From Pseudopyrenochaeta lycopersici (lineage: Eukaryota > Ascomycota > Dothideomycetes > Pleosporales > Pseudopyrenochaetaceae): a stretch of 64,000 nucleotides of DNA. Each line of letters starts with the position of its first letter. Positions within the stretch are counted from its first letter, which is position 1. The notes under the pieces were generated by a model. The model worked only from the letters and a program-made list of their open reading frames with translations, did not search any database and was not told where the DNA came from. The position numbers were made by a program, and so were the translations under genes. The stretch spans positions 62,001-126,000 of the forward strand of contig NHZP01000016.1 in assembly GCA_003313425.1 (NCBI GenBank), written 5' to 3'. Shown piece by piece: positions 57,815-64,000 of the stretch.

Positions 57815-58640
57815 TCATGCTTTGATAGCGTTCGCCACAGGCTGATACCAACTCTCCGCCAACTTTTTGTTACCAGCGTCATTTGGATGCACGCCGTCAC
57901 CCGTCATCGTTGCCGTGTTAAACCCTGTCCACGCATCCACAACCTTGATTGTGCTACTTGACGAATTTTTCGCGGCCGCCCAGGACTCAATGGCAGTATT
58001 GAGAGCGATAACGCGCTGTCCACACTCGCTGCAGCCTGATGGATTCATTGGAATAATCTTCGCCACGAGAATCTTCATGGTCGCCTTTGATGCGCGCATC
58101 TGGTCGACTAACTTGCTGAACGCTGTGGTGATCTCAGCTGGAGAGCGGTTGCTCCACACGTCATTTGTGCCGAGATGCATCATGACGAGGTCGGGCTTGG
58201 TGGAAGAGAGCCAGCCGGGGAGGAGGTTTTGGGATGCAATGTTCACGGCGAGGAAGCCGCCCTGCAGAACACAAAATATTAGTCTCGTCCTGAATTTCAT
58301 GTGAGGATAATTATCCGGCAGAACTCACATGCCCCTCATTCTCGCCATCGTAATTGAAGCCGCAACCCTGTCCGGCTAAGGTGCCGACAAAGTCTGTGTT
58401 CTTGATTCCTGCTTGTTGAAGCTTCTGCCACAGATACGCTCGCCAACATCCCTTGTGCTTTGTTAGTCATGAAATTCAATTGGCTCAATTGAACTGGCGT
58501 ACCGGGCTGCCAGTAATGGAATCGCCTAGAGCCATGATCCTAACTATAGATTGGCGTTCGGCCAATTCTGCTGGGGCTGCTGTCACTGTCGCTGCCAATG
58601 ACAGTGCGGCCACGATGACCGAACAAAAGGTGAGCTGCAT
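57815..58640 (-). CDS. Secreted SGNH/GDSL esterase (CE3 acetylxylan-esterase-like)
   Basis: 235 aa in three exons: 58640-58503, 58451-58329 and 58261-57815 (introns 51 and 67 bp, all phase 0). Signal peptide MQLTFCSVIVAALSLAATVTA. SGNH blocks: nucleophile Ser in ALGDSITGSPGCWRAYLW, GTND in VMMHLGTNDVWSN (block III), and DGVHPNDAG (catalytic Asp/His). GQGCGFNYDGENEGH and PMNPSGCSECG fit fungal family CE3 esterases that remove acetyl groups from plant xylan. No carbohydrate-binding module is attached. Acts outside the cell; a plant-wall role is inferred from the family. Confidence 0.9.
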
Positions 58641-60092
58641 GGTCTTGATTATGAGATGCTTGAAAAGGTCCGAAGATTTTGGATTGGCTTTAACTCAATG
58701 AAACGGCTGTCGGCCTGCATTTTATGCGTTTGTACTGATACTAAGACAATATGCTTCCTGGCCGCCGATCTTTCGAAAGTAGACTGGGCACAAATTGCAC
58801 TGAAGTGCATATATATGAACTGAATTCATACCGGGAATAGACGAAGATTTGAAACACAAAGATCATTCACGTAGCGCGGAACTTTAACGTGTTCGAGCTC
58901 GTTAAACTTATTCAAGCATTAAAGACAAGGTGCTCATTGGCCAGAACACCGAAATGCCACCTTGAACCCTTGGACTACCCCGCGACAACAGCAATTTGTT
59001 TGTTTTATAACTAGTCAGTCACTAACCTTAGCGGGCGATGAGGCTCCATCGGCGGAGTGGAAACGGATAGAGTCTTATCGATGTCCACCACTCAGCTGGC
59101 TCATGCGACCAACTATCTCGCGTGGCGTCCACGTGAACATGACGGTAAACGTGTACGGTCCCGGTGCTTGTAATGAACTTATGGAGGATCTTGGACGAGT
59201 AGCTGACGGTTGGCCAAGCTCCGTTCCTGAAACGGAACGAATGTAGGACGCCAGGCCCGAGCGGTCCGGACTAGATTGAGGCTAGCTCTAGGGACATGGT
59301 CACCAACCATGACGACAACGTCGAGAAGAGTCTAAGAGTGACTGCTGGCCCTTTTTTGTGATGATCTCCATATACGCCGACGTGTGCACTCATGTTGAGC
59401 ATGAATCGACCAGCCATTCAAAGAGATATGCGCCTTCTTAGAATCAGGTCAGGATCGATCTGCCTGCGCTTATTCGCTGTCCATTCAGTGAATAATATAT
59501 GAGTGTTCTCGCACCCAGCGCGGCAGCAACCCAAACTCACCGGATATATCATTACCCAGCAGACGAGAGCAGCAAATTGATGCTGCAGCCCCAGCTCTGG
59601 TATTCGTTTAAATCATTACACCTGAAGTTTGTAAGCGAGATTTTTGAAACCGATGCGCGTGTTGTGGTGAGATAAAAAAAAAGCTGGTGAAACCTATTCA
59701 AATGAACGTAAAATATAGATTGTCAACGCTACTTGACGCAATAGCAGTGGATACATAAAACAAAGTTTGCAATGCTCAGAACGAGAACGCTCACTATGCA
59801 AACCCCCAAATGCTTTTTAGTGTCCCCAGCGTCCATTCAGTATCACACTTTCTTTATACATTTCTTCCTTTCTTTTTCAATTCACGTACACATCTTTCAG
59901 GACCCCCCGTCTACCTTTTTGATCTACAGGTCTAATATAAACTTTTTCTCCTTCAAATTCAATGTATGCTTTGTCTTGTTCAAATGCATTTGTACGTTAC
60001 TTTTTTCAGATTACTTTCTTCAGATCCATTATATACTTTCTTTTCTTGTTCTTGTTTTGCGATGTCTATATGGCGGCCTTTCAAGGTTCAAA
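58641..60092. other. Intergenic, no gene recognised
   Basis: About 1.45 kb. A plus frame at 58962-59246 has no motif. The last 300 bases are T-rich, probably the 3' region of the repeat-protein gene. Confidence 0.45.
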
Positions 60093-63000
60093 TCACCTCT
60101 TTGCCCTTGTCGGCCGCGCTGGTGCTGTGATTACTCTCGTTAAGGTCGCGATACGCGGTTGGACGACAGTGTTGGTTACATATCTGAACTGCGGAGGCTG
60201 TTGAACCTGCTGTATTCTCGTCAAAGTCCGTGTACTTATCGTAGGACGCAACTGGGTAACAGTCGATATTCTAGGGGGCTGCATAACAGTCCTTGTACCG
60301 GGCGCCGCCTGCGTGATCGTCCTTATTGTGGGTGGTTGTGTGATTGTCCTTATTCTTGGCGGTTGTATGACAGTCTGCGTTCTAGGCGGTTGCGTAACTG
60401 TCCTGATAACAGACCTCACTGTCTGCCCGTTCGTTGGGACCTGAGTCTGAGTAACTGTTGTCGTCACCTGCCTGGTCTGCGCTGGTTGTGTCCTGATGAT
60501 AGTTGATCGAACGGTGGAAGTCACAGTCGTCCCGGGTGCTGTTCTCGTGACTGTTGTCCTTCCTTGGAAAAATACGGTCGAGGTCACAGATCTGGTGCTC
60601 ACACTCGTCACGGTAGTTGCTCTTGTAGACGTCGTGGCAGGAACGTAGCTTGTCACTGTCTCGCGCTCAGTTTTGGTGGCAGTTACTGTTCTGATCGACG
60701 TTGTCGTTGTCGGCACGTCTTTGGTAACCGTAACAGTGCGTTCTTGCGTTTGAGTCTTCGTTACGAAAACAGAACTAGTGCTAATTAAATTGTGTGACCG
60801 TTAGTCTTGTACTAGATCCAATAAAATTCTGTGTCGCTTCGAGTCAAGCTTAGTGAAGACAAAAGCGTGCACACTGCATAGAATTGCGATGAAGAAATGT
60901 AAATATCAGGGGGACTGCAAGCCAGAAATTTGACTCAGAGAATCACTGATCGGTAACGGGGCCAGCTTATACAGATTCAAAAAACTTGATAAAGTAACAT
61001 CTTGGATAATCATAGGGGCTTAAAAGTGAATATTGCGGCATTTATGGCACTTACCTCGTTATTTGCTGGGTAGTGGTCACTTGTTGTGTAGTTGTCGTTT
61101 CATATCGAGTCCTACCGTTCGTTAGATTATAATGCGCAGAGAAGACAATAAGAAAACTTGCTCTGTAGTCCGACCCTGCGTTATCGTGAAGAACTGTGGG
61201 ATATTTCGCGTCACAGTTGGGCCAGTGATGTACGAAATTTCTGGCCTGTTTCGACAAGTTAGTGGCTTGAGCAGAGTAAATTATAGACGGCTGAAAGTGA
61301 GAGCGTTGCGAACTAGGAGCTGGCAACACCGCAACCCTAAATGATGCAGGGTGAAAACTTACGGAGTAAAGATGAAACTTGGCAACGATGGCCTGCTGGG
61401 AATAGCCGTCTGCTGGGCGTCAGGGGGGATCATGGTACTATAAATAGCGTGTTAGTAGCTCGATCGAAAGACATTGGGCACTTACCATCCATGATGCTGG
61501 GCCGAAGCGCAGCCATGTTCGGAGGGATGACAGGATGAAAGGTATACTTTACCGTATTGTAGAAGCACATTTCACAAACACAGACTCTTCACGCACGCAA
61601 GTGGGAGGGGTTGGACTTACCTGTGGCTGGGGAGGAGAGATTGATGGCAATGTCACCTCTATTGACAAAGATAACAAAGGTGGTATGCCTGGGTTCTGTA
61701 CAGGTGGAATACTTGGAGTTGGTACTGATGGAAGAGAGAATGCTGGCAACGACAGTGGCGGAATACCTATTGTTGGAAGCGATAGCTGCGGCAGGCTAGG
61801 CGTTGGGAATGACAGCTGCGGGATGCTAGGCGTTGGAAGAGATAGCTCTGACAGCTGTGGAATGCTGGGAGTTGGAAGAGATAGCTGAGGGATACTTGGA
61901 ATTGGGAATGATAGCTGCGGGATGCTAGGCGATGGAAGAGACAGTGCCGGGATGCTCGGTATTGGGAATGACAGTTGCGGGATGCTTGGCGTTGGAAGAG
62001 ACAGCTGGGGGATGCTAGGCGTTGGAAGAGACAGCTGAGGGATGCTTGGAATCGGGAATGATAGCTGCGGGATGCTAGGCGTTGGAAGAGACAGTGCCGG
62101 GATGCTAGGTGTTGGAAGAGACAGCTGTGGGATACTTGGGATTGGAAAAGATAGCTGCGGGACACTAGGCGTTGGAAGAGACAGCTGAGGGATGCTTGGA
62201 GTCGGGAATGATAGCTGCGGGACGCTAGGCGTTGGAAGAGATAGCTGTGGGATACTTGGAATCGGGAACGATAGCTGCGGGACGCTAGGCGTTGGTAGGG
62301 ACAGTGCTGGTAGTGATAGCTGTGGAATACTAGGTGTTGGAAGAGACAGCTGTGGGATGCTTGGAATCGGGAAGGATAGCTGCGGGACACTAGGCGTTGG
62401 AAGAGATAGCTGTGGGATACTTGGGATTTGGAACGATAGCTGCGGGATGCTAGGCGTTGGGAGAGACAGCTGTGGGATGCTTGGAATCGGGAAGGATAGC
62501 TGCGGGGCGCTAGGCGTTGGAAGAGATAGCTGAGGGATACTTGGAATTGGGAATGATAGCTGCGGGATGCTAGGCGATGGAAGAGACAGTGCCGGGATGC
62601 TCGGTATTGGGAATGACAGTTGCGGGATGCTAGGCGTTGGAAGAGATAGCTGTGGGATACTTGGGATTGGGAACGATAGCTGTGGGATGCTAGGCGTTGG
62701 TATAGACAGTGCCGGGATGCTTGGTATAGGAAATGACAGCTGAGGGACACTGGGAGCCGGAAGAGACAGCTGAGGGATGCTTGGAATCGGGAATGATAGC
62801 TGCGGGACGCTAGGGGTTGGAAGAGATAGTTGCGGAATACTAGGTGCTGGGAAGGATAGCTGCGGAATACTTGGGGTTGGAAATGATAGTGGAGGGAAAC
62901 CGGGTGTTGGGAAAGATAGTTGAGGCAGGCTGGGTGTTTGAAGAGATGCTGAAGGACTTCCTGGCGTTGATGGCTGCGGGGGGCTAGGCGTCGGATTAGA

Positions 63001-64000
63001 TGCTGGAGGATTGACTGGTGTAGATTGCTGCGGTGGGTTAGGCGTTGGGAAAGATGGTGAAGGAAAGCTGGGGGTTGGTAGCTGCAGAATACTAGGTGTT
63101 GGGAACGATAGTTGAGGGAAGCTAGGTGTGGGAAATGATAATTGGGGGAAGCTTGATATCGGGAAAGACAATTGTGGGATGCTAGGTGTAGGGAGAGAAA
63201 GCTGTGGGATGCTAGGGGTAGGGAAAGACAGTTGTGGAATACTAGGTATTGGGAAGGATAGTGGTGGGATACTAGGTGTTGGAAGAGAGATTGCTGGCAA
63301 CGATAGCTGCGGAATGCTAGGTGTGGGGAGAGAAAGTGGAGGAAGGGCTGGTGTTGGGAGAGATACTGCTGGTAAAGATAGCTGAGGGATGCTTGGTATT
63401 GGTAGGGACAGTTGAGGTACACTTGGTGTTGGCAGAGATACAGCTGGTAGTGAAAGCTGAGGCACGCTTGGTGTTGGGAGGGATATCGCTGGTAACGATA
63501 GTTGAGGGATGCTTGGCGTGGGGAGAGACAGTTGGGGAACGCTAGGTGTCGGCAGAGATAATGCTGGCAACGATAGCTGAGGTACACTAGGCGTTGGAAG
63601 GGATATCGCTGGTAACGATAGTTGAGGGATGCTTGGCGTGGGGAGAGACAGTTGGGGAACGCTAGGTGTAGGCAGAGATAATGCTGGCAGCGAAAGCTGA
63701 GGTACACTCGGTGTCGGAAGGGAAATCGCTGGCAATGAGAGCTGGGGTACACTAGGCGTTGGGAGAGATATGGCTGGCAACGATAGTTGAGGCACACTAG
63801 GCGTTGGGAGGGATATTGCTGGCAATGACAGTTGGGGTGCACTGGGCGTTGGGAGGGATATTGCTGGCAGCGACAATTGAGGTACACTAGGTGTTGGGAG
63901 AGATACTGTGGGCAGCGATAGCTGGGGTACACTTGGTGTCGGCAGAGATAATGCTGGCAACGACAGCTGGGGTACACTCGGCGTGGGGAGGGACAGTTGC
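60093..64000 (-). CDS. 3' part of a large Pro/Ser/Thr-rich repeat protein (5' end outside window)
   Basis: The frame is open from the window edge to about 61621 and consists almost wholly of LSLPTPS[V/I]PQ-type repeats (about 790 residues visible), ending SPPQPQ at a GTAAGT donor (61620). Small exons probably follow; one likely reads MIPPDAQQTAIPSRPSLPSF (about 61437-61365), another RYETTTTQQVTTTQQIT (about 61105-61055). The last exon, 60780-60093, is rich in Thr/Val (TQERTVTVTKDVP, TERETVTSYVP) and Gln-Pro-Pro repeats and ends TRAKR. Not all exon joints could be resolved, so the frame across 61620-61055 is provisional. Thr/Ser/Pro-rich repeats resemble fungal cell-surface or wall proteins; no GPI signal is evident at the C-terminus and the N-terminus is unseen. 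Confidence 0.65.
61621..64000 (-). repeat. Coding tandem repeat, 30-bp core units with 15-bp insertions
   Basis: Core unit encodes LSLPTPSVPQ (30 bp), often followed by a five-residue variant (LSLPA[I/L/V]) that makes 45-bp units. Ile/Val, Phe/Leu and Thr/Ile changes give sub-families: the 63.3-64.0 kb part is Leu-rich with the LPA insertions, the 61.9-63.3 kb part has FPIPSIPQ units, and a diverged segment (NPPASNPTPSPPQPST) sits near 62940-63060. At least 2.38 kb long and continuing past the window. Confidence 0.95.

Noticed and set aside
61767..63977. 736-codon minus-strand ORF overlapping the Pro-rich repeat exon in another frame
   Set aside because: A shadow of the tandem repeat: its Tyr/Arg/Gln/Cys-rich product is the frame-shifted reading of the same 30-bp units, while the Pro-rich frame leads into a good splice donor.
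1..64000. CRISPR arrays, bacterial operon signals, ribosome binding sites, rRNA genes
   Set aside because: None seen; the spliceosomal introns and gene families show that this is a eukaryotic (fungal) genome, so such features are not expected.

Overview
The window looks like a stretch of a filamentous ascomycete genome (Pezizomycotina; a Dothideomycete such as a Pleosporalean is my best guess, by inference). Reasons: spliceosomal introns of about 46-84 bp with short GT/GC donors and CTAAC/CTGAC-like branch sites; fungal families (HET domain, HAK K+ transporter, Byr4/Bfa1, CYP, CE3-like esterase); and AT-rich transposon relics whose stop codons are all explained by C-to-T or G-to-A changes, the signature of repeat-induced point mutation (RIP). 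All exon models below were built by hand from splice consensus plus reading frame; every multi-exon model I give sums to a multiple of three unless I say otherwise.

Layout. 1-9.3 kb is a transposon graveyard: a RIP-destroyed Ty3/gypsy chromovirus pol (1-3.76 kb), an internally deleted Fot1/pogo-type element (4356-5492), a Tc1/mariner element six bases further on (5499-7118), a palindrome-rich AT block, a RIP-hit tail of an epimerase/reductase gene, and a 423-bp MITE (8888-9310). A P450 gene with a one-base frameshift follows (10399-12050). Next come a HAK potassium transporter (14048-16736, minus) and a HET-domain gene split by a 989-bp hAT-type non-autonomous element with a clean 8-bp target duplication (18773-22052, minus).

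23.7-27.6 kb holds an unknown conserved protein, a small secreted cysteine-rich protein (effector-like) and a glyoxalase-fold protein. 27.8-37.8 kb is a run of five minus-strand metabolic genes: SDR, MFS transporter, AidB-like acyl-CoA dehydrogenase, APC-family permease, and a quinone-oxidoreductase-type MDR. It is followed by a plus-strand mitochondrial GABA aminotransferase. Permeases next to amine/acyl catabolic enzymes hint at a catabolic neighbourhood, but co-regulation is only inferred.

42-52 kb is gene-dense housekeeping: an unknown basic/proline-rich protein, an XRCC4/Lif1-like NHEJ factor divergent from a Byr4/Bfa1-like mitotic-exit GAP scaffold, and a WD40 protein. 51.9-54.7 kb has no convincing gene. 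It carries five dispersed copies of a ~110-155-nt unit. Each unit has hairpins whose stems change while pairing is kept, including one whose loop reads GAAA on the minus strand in four of five copies. I regard this as the best candidate for something undescribed. A perfect 8 x 10-bp minisatellite follows. The right end has a polyP/polyQ low-complexity protein, a secreted SGNH esterase, and the 3' part of a large Pro-rich repeat protein that runs off the window.
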